DNA of 64,000 bases from Pomphorhynchus laevis (lineage: Eukaryota; Acanthocephala; Palaeacanthocephala; Echinorhynchida; Pomphorhynchidae): the NCBI GenBank assembly GCA_012934845.2, contig WNNJ02000623.1, forward strand, positions 1-64,000. The letters run 5' to 3'. A program made the translations under genes and the position numbers. Positions within the stretch are counted from its first letter, which is position 1. Every line of letters starts with the position of its first letter. This document shows positions 19,281 through 27,742 of this stretch, in pieces. The notes below the pieces were generated by a model that saw only the letters and a list, made by a program, of their open reading frames with translations, had not been told where the DNA came from and ran no database searches.

Positions 19281-20419
19281 TCGATCTCGCTCCTAAGCAT
19301 ACTTTTCGTCTTAGTCTATTCAACACTCGCTCCATCCTTCATAAAGCTGATATGCTCCTTGATATCTTCGATCAATTATCTATCGATATTCTCTGCAATA
19401 CCGAATCCTGGCATTGCGACTCCGACGATCTTGCTATTAGTCGTCTATGTCGCTCTGGTTGTTCTTTAGTTGAATCAGCTCGTCTAATTGCCTCTCATAC
19501 ATCTACTGATTTGAACCATGGCGGTATTGTTGCCATTGCTCGTCACCCAATGTCTTTACGTAAAATCAACTTTAACATCCGTTATACTTCGTTCGAATTA
19601 CTCACATGCAGATTATCAACTCCTTTCTCTATGGAGCTTGTGATTATATACCGTCCAGGCTCAGCCGCACATTCCCGTATAATCTTTAGCGACCTTGCAG
19701 ATCTAATGTCTCACTGTTCATTGTCTTATACTCCTTCTTTTGTTCTCGGTGACTTTAACATTCGTCTTGATCGCCCGGCTGACTCTGACTATATCACTTT
19801 AACTAATATTTTTTCTGATTTTAACTATAAATTACTTTCAACAAGCCCAATTCATATTCTCGGCGGTGCTCTCGACATCATTGCTGTTCCTAACTGCTTC
19901 AATGACTATACTTCCTTGTCAATTACTGATCCTGGTTTGTCCGATCATTTTCTTGTCACTCTTACTCTTACTCGTCCCCATCCTCCTTCTCCGCCTTTAC
20001 CATTATCCACACCAAGTCGACCATGGAAGCTTCTCGATATCCCTATTCTCTGCACATCCTTACTCAATTCTTCACTCTTTTCACTACATCTTAACTATCT
20101 CTCTCCCGATGATCTCTGCATCCTGTTTGATTTAGAACTTATGTATATTATCAATAACCTTCTGCCTAGTCGATTTCGACGTCCCCGGCGTTTGCGCCAT
20201 GCTCCCTGGTTCGATTCTGACTGTAGTCTTTCTAAGCGTCGACTCCGTTACTCTTTTCGTATGTATAAACGCTTTCTTAAACGTTCCCCCAACTCACTCC
20301 CAAATCTTCGTGATTTCTACTTTTCTCTATGCGGTTCACATCTCATTCTTATACGTACTAAACGTACTCTCTTTTGGCAAAATCAACTCGAGTCATCTTC
20401 CAACTCTAAATCTCATTAG
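19244..20419 (+). CDS. LINE family A ORF2 endonuclease (copy 2)
   Basis: 391 residues: APE endonuclease (1-240) and basic linker. Motifs: FNTRS with Asn27, TESWH with Glu54, IIYRPGSAAHS, FVLGDFNIRLDRPADSD, HILGGALDIIAVP, and TDPGLSDHFLVTL. The linker reads RHAPWFDSDCSLSKRRLRYSF. All expected catalytic residues of the APE family are present. Differs from copy 1 (1633-2799) by only four small changes. RT is in another frame downstream. Confidence 0.9.
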   Translation: MASHLSPLSSSLVDLAPKHTFRLSLFNTRSILHKADMLLDIFDQLSIDILCNTESWHCDSDDLAISRLCRSGCSLVESARLIASHTSTDLNHGGIVAIARHPMSLRKINFNIRYTSFELLTCRLSTPFSMELVIIYRPGSAAHSRIIFSDLADLMSHCSLSYTPSFVLGDFNIRLDRPADSDYITLTNIFSDFNYKLLSTSPIHILGGALDIIAVPNCFNDYTSLSITDPGLSDHFLVTLTLTRPHPPSPPLPLSTPSRPWKLLDIPILCTSLLNSSLFSLHLNYLSPDDLCILFDLELMYIINNLLPSRFRRPRRLRHAPWFDSDCSLSKRRLRYSFRMYKRFLKRSPNSLPNLRDFYFSLCGSHLILIRTKRTLFWQNQLESSSNSKSH

Positions 20420-20540
20420 AAAATCTTAAACTCAATTAATTTACGATCATCAACCCATTGTAATATAAATCCTGATGAATTTTCTTCTTATCTACAAACT
20501 AAGCTATCTAATTTACTTTCCCTACTACCCATAGCCCCCC

Positions 20541-21448
20541 TTGTACCCACTCTTCTCTTTAAATACTTCCCTCCTAGAACTATTCCACCGTCTTCCCGAT
20601 TCGTCTGATGAAGTATCTTCGGTCCTGCTGTCATTACCTAATAAAACCTCTCTTTCTGACCCAATTCCCACTCACTTGCTTAAAAATATCTGCTCCTCTA
20701 TCTTACCCTTCCTAACCACATTGTTCAACTCGTCCATCCGTAGCCGTACATTTCCTTCCATCTGGAAATGCGCCACTGTTCGTCCTCTCATCAAAAAGCA
20801 ATGTCTCGACTCCTCACTACCATCTTCGTACCGTCCTATTTCACTTCCCCCAACCCTCTCTAAACTCCTTGAGCGTCTTTTCGCTCAAGGAGTTTAGAGC
20901 CGCTTTTCGCTCTAATCACTCTACCGCAATTGCATGTCTTAAAGTTTATAACGACTTACTCATCTCGCGCGATCAAAAATTATGTAGTGCCATAGTTTCT
21001 CTTGATCTATCGTCTGCTTTTGACATCGTCGATCACTCGATTCTTCTCCATCGCCTTCGTCATGATTATGGCTTCTCTTTACCCACTGTATCATGGTTTT
21101 CTTCATATCTATCAAACCGTACATTTCGCGTCTATTCTAACTCTTCTCTCCCATCCTTCGTCCATCCCGTCCGGTGTTCCACAAGGCTCCGTATTAGGCC
21201 ATATGCTTTTATCTCTTCTTCTCGGTGATTTGTCTTCGATTTCTCATAAATTTAACTTCCATGTTATGCAATATGCAGATGACATTCTCATCTATGCTCA
21301 TGCACCTGTTTATCGTATTCACGATCTTAGTGTTTCTGCTTCCGACTGTATTGTCTCAATTTCCAATCATCTTTCTTCCCTTCGCCTTTCTCTGAATCCT
21401 GATAAATCTAAAATTATTTGGATCCTACCTCGAAGCTTCGGCTTGTAA
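20541..21448 (+). pseudogene. LINE family A reverse transcriptase, broken (copy 2)
   Basis: Frames 20541-20897, 20869-21228 and 21002-21448 carry, in order, SSYRPISLPPTLSKLLERL, FRSNHSTAIACLKVYNDLL with AIVSLDLSSAFDIVDHSILL, and GVPQGSVLGHMLLSLLLGDL with QYADDILIYAHA. The first break is the 18-bp fold-back at 20858-20899. Catalytic Asp residues are intact but the frame is not. Confidence 0.85.
20858..20899. repeat. Perfect 18-bp fold-back inside LINE RT (copy 2)
   Basis: Arms 20858-20875 and 20882-20899, loop tctttt; the exact counterpart of 1153-1194 in copy 1. Confidence 0.9.
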
Positions 21449-21574
21449 CCTTTTTCCGTATCACTAAATTCTACAATTCTTCCTATCGTTGATAATCTCG
21501 TTTTCCTAGGCTTTCATTTCGACAACCGACTTTCACTTAAACCTTTCGTTAGTGATAAAGTACGCTTATCTACC

Positions 21575-22102
21575 TTGATACTCCGCAATCTCCGTCAAGT
21601 TCGTAGATTGATCGATTTCCCTTCTTGTACGATTCTCATATCTTCTCTTCTTTTCTCAAGACTTGATTACTGTCTTAGTCTATTTTCCAACTCACCTAAA
21701 TCCACTCTTCTTCCTTTACAACGCATCATCAACGCTGCCGTTCGAGTTCTCCTCCGTCTTCGTCGTTTTGATCATACATCCCACTATCTTGTTTTTCTTG
21801 ATTTGCCTACAATTTATTGTCGTGTTCAAATTCGTCTTCTTATCATTGCTTTTCGCCTTATAACTTCTCATACCCCTTCATTTCTCAACCTTCCTTTTCT
21901 CGACAATTCTCGTACTGTGTATTGTGCTCTGCGTTCCCGTAATTCCCTTCTTTTACATGTCCCAAATTACTCTACCTCTTTTGGATTCCGCTCCTTCGTT
22001 GTGGCTGCTCCTCTCTTGTGGAATCAACTGCCTATTCATATCCGCCAATCAACATCTATGCCGTACTTCAAACGCCAAATTCAATTCTTATTCAACAATT
22101 AA
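21575..22102 (+). CDS. LINE family A ORF2 C-terminal domain
   Basis: 175 residues. RNLRQVRRLIDFPSCTILI, SRLDYCLSLFSNSP and LPLQRIINAAVRVLLRL are followed by the L2-type ending: SLLLHVPNYSTSFGFRSFVVA, then WNQLPIHIRQSTSMPYFKR. This domain follows RT in L2/CR1 polyproteins; its function is poorly understood. The stop is about 40 bases before the 3' stem-loop. Confidence 0.8.
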   Translation: MILRNLRQVRRLIDFPSCTILISSLLFSRLDYCLSLFSNSPKSTLLPLQRIINAAVRVLLRLRRFDHTSHYLVFLDLPTIYCRVQIRLLIIAFRLITSHTPSFLNLPFLDNSRTVYCALRSRNSLLLHVPNYSTSFGFRSFVVAAPLLWNQLPIHIRQSTSMPYFKRQIQFLFNN

Positions 22103-22143
22103 CTAATTACCTATGACATTTGATGTTCTTTTTTTGTTTGTTA

Positions 22144-22181
22144 GTGGTCATGTAAGCGTGTATTTTGCACGCATTTGCCAC
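22144..22181 (+). other. 3' UTR stem-loop of L2-like family A
   Basis: Outer pairing gtgg (22144-22147) with ccac (22178-22181); inner pairing gcgtg (22156-22160) with cacgc (22168-22172). The structure recurs at 17556-17592, in the relic at 9675-9715 and partly at 25661-25690. LINE RTs of this group are known to recognise 3' stem-loops for priming. Confidence 0.7.
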
Positions 22182-22219
22182 GTTAAATAAATTATTGTAT
22201 TATTATTGTATTAATATTA

Positions 22220-22750
22220 GCCACGCGTGGCCGAATGGTGGAGGCGTGTGCATTGCAAACTTTATGTACGGGGTTCAAAACCTCGAGCATGCACTCTCTA
22301 TTGACTTATCTGTAAGCACACGTCAAAGCCACAAGATCGCGTTGTCGAAAGACGTAGGGGCACCTGGTGATGAAGCGGGACCACTCTTCATTATAGCCCC
22401 GCGTGGCCGAATGGTGGAGACGTGTGCATTGCAAACTCTATGTACGCGGTTCGAACCTTGAGCATGCACTCTCTATTGACTTCTCTGAAAGCACACGTCA
22501 AAGCCACAAGATCGCGTTGTCGAAAGACGTAGGGGCACCCGATGATGAAGCGGGACCACTCTTCATTATAGCCCCGCGTGGCCGAATGGTGGAGGCGTGT
22601 GCATTGCAAACTCTATGTACGGGGTTCAAACCTCGAGCATGCACTCTCTATTGACTTCTCTGTAAGCACACGTCAAAGCCACAAGATCGCGTTGTCGAAA
22701 GACGTAGGGGCACTCGATGATGAAGCGGGACCACTCTTCATTATTATTAT
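22220..22750 (+). mobile_element. tRNA-derived SINE, head-to-tail trimer
   Basis: Three units of about 175 bp (22220-22395, 22396-22570, 22571-22750). Each starts gccccgcgtggccgaatggt, with a Pol III box A (tggccgaatgg) and a box B (ggttcgaacc in unit 2, ggttcaaacc in unit 3), resembling a Leu/Ser-type tRNA with its D arm. A non-tRNA body follows ('cacgtcaaagccacaagatc' through 'gacgtaggggcac') and the unit ends near 'cactcttcatta'. Frames running through it are accidental. Confidence 0.82.
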
Positions 22751-23583
22751 CCTTCTTCCTATGGCAAGTACAACATACTTCCTAGGTTGTTTGGTTTAAA
22801 TTCCGCTTATGTAAACATCTAGTGATTACAAGATACTAATTACCTAGATTTATCAGGAAACGTCTTTGTTACATTGACTTCTACTGATTATTTATACTGT
22901 CAAGACATAATTGAGGTATAATATTGATATGCAGTTATTTTTACATAACTCTATCATCTGTCTTCTACCATCTTGCACTAAGAGCACTGCTTATTCCCAC
23001 ACTTAATCACGTGTCAATTTCACAGGGTATAAATACCTTGAAATTATGCTCTTCTAACTCGTGCAAGCATCGCCAGAAAGCAGGAAGGAAAACAGCAGAA
23101 TTTTTTTTCAAGATTCTGCTGTCTTCCTTCCTGCTTTCTGGCGATGCTTGCACGAGTTAGAAGAGCATAATTTTAAGGTATACCCTGTGAAATTGACACG
23201 TGATTAAGTGTGGGGATAAAAAAATTCTGCTGTCTTCCTTCCTGCTTTCTGGCGATGCTTGCACGAGTTAGAAGAGCATAATTTCAAGGTATTTATACCC
23301 TGTGAAATTGACACGTGATTAAGTGTGGGAATAAGCAGTGCTCTTAGTGCAAGATGGTAGAAGACAGATGATAGAGTTATGTAAAAATAACTGCATATCA
23401 ATATTATACCTCAATTATGTCTTGACAGTATAAATAATCAGTAGAAGTCAATGTAACAAAGACGTTTCCTGATAAATCTAGGTAATTAGCATCTTGTAAT
23501 CACTAGATGTTTACATTAGCGGAATTTAAACCAAACAACCTAGGAAGTATTTTGTACTTGCCATAGGAAGAAGGGATAATATC
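22746..23583. repeat. Large inverted repeat, about 360-bp arms
   Basis: Left arm 22746-23108 and right arm about 23225-23583 are near-perfect reverse complements. Between them lies a second, partial right-type copy (23109-23218). Each arm contains 'ggtataaatacc'-like TATA sequence about 60 bp from its inner end. The inner end (ttctgctgtcttccttcctg) recurs at 24693, so the same unit also occurs as a direct repeat around the 181-residue ORF. The family is not recognised. Confidence 0.75.
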
Positions 23584-24059
23584 TTATAGACAAAGAGTAT
23601 TTCCCCGATTATTGCATGTTTTGCAAGTAATCTTATGTGACAAACATTGATAAATGCTGTATCACGAAAAATAAATATATTCTGATAGAGGACTTATTGC
23701 AGTCGTGTCTAATGAACATACTCATTTTTGTTGTTTGTAGTACGAAGAGGATAAATGCAACCACCATTTACAACCTATAGGGAGTAAACAGCTAGGTTCA
23801 AATAAGACCCCTACCAGTCTTAAACAGTGATTGCATTTGGGACAGAGCCTTTCTCTGAGGGCATACGCTTATTCAAAGTGCAGGTTGATCATTTGACCCC
23901 AGTTTCACTTGAGCGCTCGTTTCCTCAGATAGGACCCTATCCCTTCCTCTCTTACTAGCAAACCCAAAACTTAAAAACAGACCTCGCTTATTCAAGAGGC
24001 AGAAAAAAAAGAAATACAATATTCTTTTTATTTACCAACACAAAACAAAAAAACTCTTC
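23584..24059. other. Non-coding part of unassigned element
   Basis: No ORF. On the minus strand it lies downstream of the 181-residue ORF and begins with a poly(A) signal (AATAAA at about 24025-24035), so it is probably its 3' flank. Confidence 0.45.
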
Positions 24060-24605
24060 TCATTTACGCTTTTTTTTCGAGTTCTGTGGCTTGTTGTTTT
24101 GCGTTCGTACCGCCAGATTTGTGTCTCGAGAGTAGATATGATGGGTGTAAGGAACCTGCTGAGGCCTATTCAGATCGAGGCCAATTCTTCTGGCAAAGTC
24201 AGCAACCACCCCAGTCACACGAGGTAACTGAGGTGCCACTGCTTGCCATCCTTGTGTCACTGCCATGAAGATAGTGACAACTCTACGGAAGAAAAGCTGG
24301 TACCATTCTTTTGCCACATTGTAATCCAGCTCCTCTTCCGTCATAGCTTTCAGCATTCCAAGATACGCGGCCAATTCATGTGTGTCTCGCGGCTTGGCTC
24401 TCGAGTTATTTAAAGCAGATTCAATCCGGGCGATTAGCTCCTCTGTATCTTCCTTAGTGAAAGCATTTTCTTGAATCGGGGTCATGGTTATATCTGCCGT
24501 CGTTGTCTGAGTCTGCACTTTAGATTGCAGATCATGCACATTGCGTTCAAGGCGAGCTATGGCATGCATCATTTGCTCCAGCATATTATGTTGCTCAGGC
24601 AGCAT
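24060..24605 (-). CDS. Unidentified 181-residue protein with N-terminal coiled coil
   Basis: I do not recognise this protein. Residues 2-25 (LEQMMHAIARLERNVHDLQ) show clean heptad spacing and probably form a coiled coil. The middle is acidic and helical (FTKEDTEELIARIESAL), followed by a hydrophobic stretch (WYQLFFRRVVTIFMAVTQGW). The C-terminus is basic (NKPQNSKKKRK). It looks whole and is followed by a poly(A) signal. It lies between direct copies of the inner end of the 22.7-23.6 kb repeat, whose TATA-containing part would read toward it. It may be a gene of a small mobile or virus-like element, or a captured host gene; the sequence alone does not decide. Confidence 0.5.
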   Translation of the reverse strand: MLPEQHNMLEQMMHAIARLERNVHDLQSKVQTQTTTADITMTPIQENAFTKEDTEELIARIESALNNSRAKPRDTHELAAYLGMLKAMTEEELDYNVAKEWYQLFFRRVVTIFMAVTQGWQAVAPQLPRVTGVVADFARRIGLDLNRPQQVPYTHHIYSRDTNLAVRTQNNKPQNSKKKRK

Positions 24606-24692
24606 AATATCTGATGATGCTTGTGCTCGAAAGACTGAAATGTTCGAAGTTGATCGTTCCGTGATTGTACTTTAGGGGCGAGTCAAAAAATT

Positions 24693-24733
24693 TCTGCTGT
24701 CTTCCTTCCTGCTTTCTGGCGATGCTTGCACCA
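24693..24733. repeat. Partial direct copy of the 23.2 kb repeat unit
   Basis: Begins ttctgctgtcttccttcctg and stops at 'gatgcttgcac', matching the inner end of the right arm at 23225. It brackets the unidentified ORF and is cut off at the SINE fold-back. Confidence 0.75.
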
Positions 24734-24744
24734 GAAAGCGATGC

Positions 24745-24810
24745 TTGCAATGCACACGCCTCCACCATTCGGCCCCGCGTGGCCGAATGGTGGAGGCGTG
24801 TGCATTGCAA
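24745..24810. repeat. 30-bp perfect fold-back of the SINE head
   Basis: Arms 24745-24774 and 24781-24810 are exact reverse complements around 'ccgcgt'. The right arm is the start of the fourth SINE copy; the left arm is the same tRNA-like head inverted. Confidence 0.88.
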
Positions 24811-24951
24811 ACTCTATGTACGGGGTTCAAACCTCGAGCATGCACTCTCTATTGACTTCTTTGTAAGCACACGTCAAAGCCACAAGATCGCGTTGTCGAA
24901 AGACGTAGGGGCACCCGATGATGAAGCGGAACCACTCTTCATTATTATTAT
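24772..24951 (+). mobile_element. tRNA-derived SINE, fourth copy
   Basis: Same consensus as the trimer at 22.2-22.75 kb: box A tggccgaatgg, box B ggttcaaacc and the same body and 3' end, followed by a (tta)n and A-rich tail. Confidence 0.82.
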
Positions 24952-25239
24952 TTTTTAATAAATAAAATTTTTTTACAGTAAAGGAAATTACATACATCTT
25001 CAATAGTCATAAAATTGAAAACTAGATCGTCGTTGGAAATATACCGTGTGGTTAGGTGTGGTCAGGATTATTGGCCGGTCGATTTCGGGAAGAACGAAAG
25101 CCCCGAAGGCACATGGAAGCAGATTATTATTGTTATTATTTGAGCTAATAGAAATTGACGACATAACGAGTCGATATGACCCTTGCGCTTTGATCTATTA
25201 AGGATGTAGCTATGTTACGAGCTAGCTTATAATCAGATA
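24952..25239. other. Unassigned stretch
   Basis: AT-rich, no ORF or structure I can support. Confidence 0.4.
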
Positions 25240-25705
25240 AAAGATGACTACTATTTTTGTAATCAACAATTCCCGTTCGAGTGCTCCTACGACTCCGTCG
25301 CTTCGCCCACACATCTACATATCTTGCCTAACTCTCCTGGCCCATCATCCACATCCGCATACAACTCCGCCTTCTTATTGTAACCTTTCGTCTGATCGCT
25401 GTCGGCTTTTCACCGTTCATCAACCTCCAGTTCTTAAACGGCACTGCCCCCATTTCTCTGACGCTAAGTTCTCGTCATTTCCACTTACTCCACGTTCCCA
25501 ACTACTCCAACAACAATGGTCACCACTTCTTTCTCGTTGTTGCACCAATCGCCTGGAATCAGCTCCCTCTCGACGTCCGCCGCGCTCTATCTTTTATCGC
25601 ATTCAAATATCGCCTCTTTTCCTACATTCTCGATACATGATTTAGATTTTAGCTTTTTTTGTGATCATGTAATCGTGCGCCTGCACTCATTTGACACTTA
25701 AAAAT
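25240..25705 (+). mobile_element. L2-like family B 3'-end fragment
   Basis: Plus-strand C-terminal ORF2 region broken over frames: PPVLKRHCPHFSDAKF-type text corresponds to 'SFINLPFLDDTRPTS', and the nucleotide run 'ctccctctcgacgtccgccg' matches family B at 7.6 and 12.7 kb. The 3' UTR has the family stem-loop in weakened form (gtgc/gcac, 25661-25690) and an A/T tail. Confidence 0.68.
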
Positions 25706-26062
25706 ATTTTTATTATAGTGAAAAACGTAAATCAATACCATATCATAATACGCTATCAAATATCGATATTAAAATCATTAAATTATTGTTGGATAGGACA
25801 ATAATATTCAAAATAGCTCCATTGGACAAATTAAGAATTCTCCTAGTTTTTTTCTTATGTCACTTCTTTTAAGTCTCGATCCCAATTTAAGTATCAGTTT
25901 TGCGTGTGTTTTTGTAAATTGACATTAGGAGAAAGTGTAATTATATGGTGTAAAGCGTACTTAGTAGAGTGCAATGTCCTCCACATTAAACTTCAAATGT
26001 GTTTAAATTAAGGCGTCTCAACATCACGTGCCTAGAACATATAGGCATATGTTTTTTAAATT
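25706..26062. other. Unassigned AT-rich stretch
   Basis: No gene or repeat recognised. Confidence 0.4.
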
Positions 26063-26271
26063 ATGCTTCTCACAACGTTCAACTGTTCATGTAGCATTGG
26101 TTGCATGAATATGTTTAATACCAATGTCAAATGCATAATCACTGTTAAAATTAGAGAAATTAAGTCAATGGCTCTTTTGAACACAGGAAGTTCAGAAAAT
26201 TTTGTAGATATTAAATTTGATATCGATCATAAGTTATCTCTTATTATTAATAATCAGACATTTTATTTGAC
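26063..26271 (+). pseudogene. Retropepsin relic of an LTR-type element (fossil)
   Basis: The frame contains CIITVKIREIKSMALLNTGSS followed by ENFVDIKFD, which resembles the active-site region of retroviral-type aspartic proteases (normally L-D-T-G-S), with Asn at the Asp position. Only a fragment remains, clearly old and broken. The frame is continuous across the target-site duplication of the RTE element inserted next to it, so the relic is older than that insertion. Confidence 0.5.
26256..26271. repeat. Target-site duplication of RTE element, left
   Basis: agacattttatttgac, identical to 27607-27622 on the other side of the RTE copy. Confidence 0.85.
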
Positions 26272-27606
26272 GAAGCCCAGCAGATTGTGTTTATAATCAA
26301 AGCCCAGCAGATTGTTAAATCGATTATTATAATCGAAGCCCAGCAGATTGTGAAAACTACCGCCCAATTCGTCTTCTCAGTCACACCATGAAAATCTTCG
26401 AGAGAGTGCTCGACAAGAGAATCCGTGACTCCGTCAAACTAAGTGTCAACCAGGCAGGCTTTGTGCGCAACTGTGGAGCCATCGATGCAATACACTCAGC
26501 CAGACTACTCCTTGAAAAGCACAGAGAGAAGAAGCAGCCCCTCCATGTAGCTTTTCTGGACCTTGAGAAAGCGTTCGACAGAGTACCTCATAAGCTTATA
26601 TGGTACGCTTTGAGACGCAGAAAAGTACCGGAGGAATTGATCGAATGGGTGAAGATGTTGTACAAAGGAACGACGAGCAATGTGCTAACAGCAGCGGGAA
26701 AATCCAGAGAATTTCCAATCTCAGTCTATGTGCACCAAGGATCTGCACTCTCCCCATTACTATTCATCATAGTTATGGACGTGATTACGAAAGACCTTCT
26801 AAGACAAGCACCATGGACCATCCTGTATGCCGACGATGTTATGCTGGTATCTAAAGACAAACATGACCTCGAGCAACAAGTTCAGCAATGGCACGATCGT
26901 CTGGCACAGTTTGGGTTGAAACTGAACACAGCCAAAACAGAGTACATGACGACGAACCAGAACGAAGATGTAAGCATATCAGTTAATGGCGTGCTTCTGC
27001 CAAAGACAACTGCGTTCAAATATCTGGGATCAGTCATCTCCAGCACAGGAGGAGTGGCAAAAGACGTCACCACTCGCATCAACGCAAGCTGGACAAAATG
27101 GAGAGCAGCCACTGGAGTTTTGTGCGACAAACGCATGCCAGACAAACTCAAATCGAAGTTCTACAGAAGCGTAATACGGCCTGTAGCAATGTACGGTGCT
27201 GAGTGCTGGGCAATGACAGCAGAAGCAGAACGTAAGCTTGGATGCATGGAAACCAAAATGCTAAGGTGGATCGCAGGAAAGACTCGCCTAGATCATGTCC
27301 GTAACGAAGACATCCGCAAGCGATTTGGCGTAGCACCCATAGCAGACAAACTGAGAGAATCAAGGCTGCGATGGTATGGACATGTAATGAGGGCAGACGT
27401 GAACACATTAGCGCAGGCACCATTTCAAATCGAGGTCGACGGAAAGAGACCAATAGGAAGACCACAGAAAAGATGGATGGATACCCTTCTTAAGGACATG
27501 AAAATGGTCGGACTCACGCCCAAAGACGCAGCAAAGAAGGCATTTTGGCGTCAACGATCGTGGCAAGCGGACCCCGTCATACGGGATAAACGCTAAGAAG
27601 AAGAAG
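26272..27606 (+). mobile_element. RTE-type LINE, 5'-truncated
   Basis: Starts at a cluster of three copies of aagcccagcagattgt (about 26273, 26301, 26336), continues with ENYRPIRLLSHTMKIFERVL into the 402-residue frame, and ends with a short (aag)n tail typical of RTE elements. It is flanked by a 16-bp duplication. One of the best preserved elements in the window. Confidence 0.9.
26388..27596 (+). CDS. RTE-clade reverse transcriptase
   Basis: 402 residues, the C-terminal part of an RTE polyprotein (the endonuclease is lost to 5' truncation). Motifs: ISVNQAGFVRNCGAIDAIH-like fingers, PLHVAFLDLEKAFDRVPHKL (palm, first Asp), VYVHQGSALSPLLFIIVMD (His-Gln-Gly-Ser where most have Pro-Gln-Gly-Ser), WTILYADDVMLVSKDK (catalytic Asp pair), FGLKLNTAKTEYM and FKYLGSVISSTGG. 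The C-terminal domain contains RLRWYGHVMRA and RPIGRPQKRWMD, hallmarks of RTE. The upstream frame is open to about 26345, so the true protein starts earlier. Confidence 0.93.
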   Translation: MKIFERVLDKRIRDSVKLSVNQAGFVRNCGAIDAIHSARLLLEKHREKKQPLHVAFLDLEKAFDRVPHKLIWYALRRRKVPEELIEWVKMLYKGTTSNVLTAAGKSREFPISVYVHQGSALSPLLFIIVMDVITKDLLRQAPWTILYADDVMLVSKDKHDLEQQVQQWHDRLAQFGLKLNTAKTEYMTTNQNEDVSISVNGVLLPKTTAFKYLGSVISSTGGVAKDVTTRINASWTKWRAATGVLCDKRMPDKLKSKFYRSVIRPVAMYGAECWAMTAEAERKLGCMETKMLRWIAGKTRLDHVRNEDIRKRFGVAPIADKLRESRLRWYGHVMRADVNTLAQAPFQIEVDGKRPIGRPQKRWMDTLLKDMKMVGLTPKDAAKKAFWRQRSWQADPVIRDKR

Positions 27607-27622
27607 AGACATTTTATTTGAC
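27607..27622. repeat. Target-site duplication of RTE element, right
   Basis: Identical to 26256-26271. The first two bases may belong to the (aag)n tail. Confidence 0.85.
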
Positions 27623-27742
27623 ATCCATATCACAAAAATAGAAAATGTAATCTAGTATTTTAGTATATAAATTTATTATTAACTCATAAAATGTTTACAA
27701 CTAAAAAAGGTTCTTGCAAATGAGCCTCTACATGTTTTGCAG

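Larger units (their letters stand above)
17603..22195 (+). mobile_element. L2-like non-LTR retrotransposon, family A, copy 2
   Basis: The most complete family A copy. The 5' UTR (17603-17903) contains degenerate cgacaacca repeats at about 17725-17830. Then come ORF1 (finger at 17904-18344, C-terminal domain to 19280), ORF2 endonuclease (19244-20419), RT pieces (20541-21448), C-terminal domain (21575-22102) and a short 3' UTR with a stem-loop (22144-22181) and an A/T-rich tail. It carries the same RT fold-back lesion as copy 1. A SINE trimer follows the tail directly. Confidence 0.9.

Noticed and set aside
22220-22310. Functional tRNA gene
   Set aside because: Boxes A and B are present, but acceptor and anticodon stems do not close and the unit continues into a SINE body.
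22165-22799. Several 70-100 residue frames over the SINE trimer
   Set aside because: They repeat with the SINE period and run through a tRNA-like Pol III unit; no coding signal.
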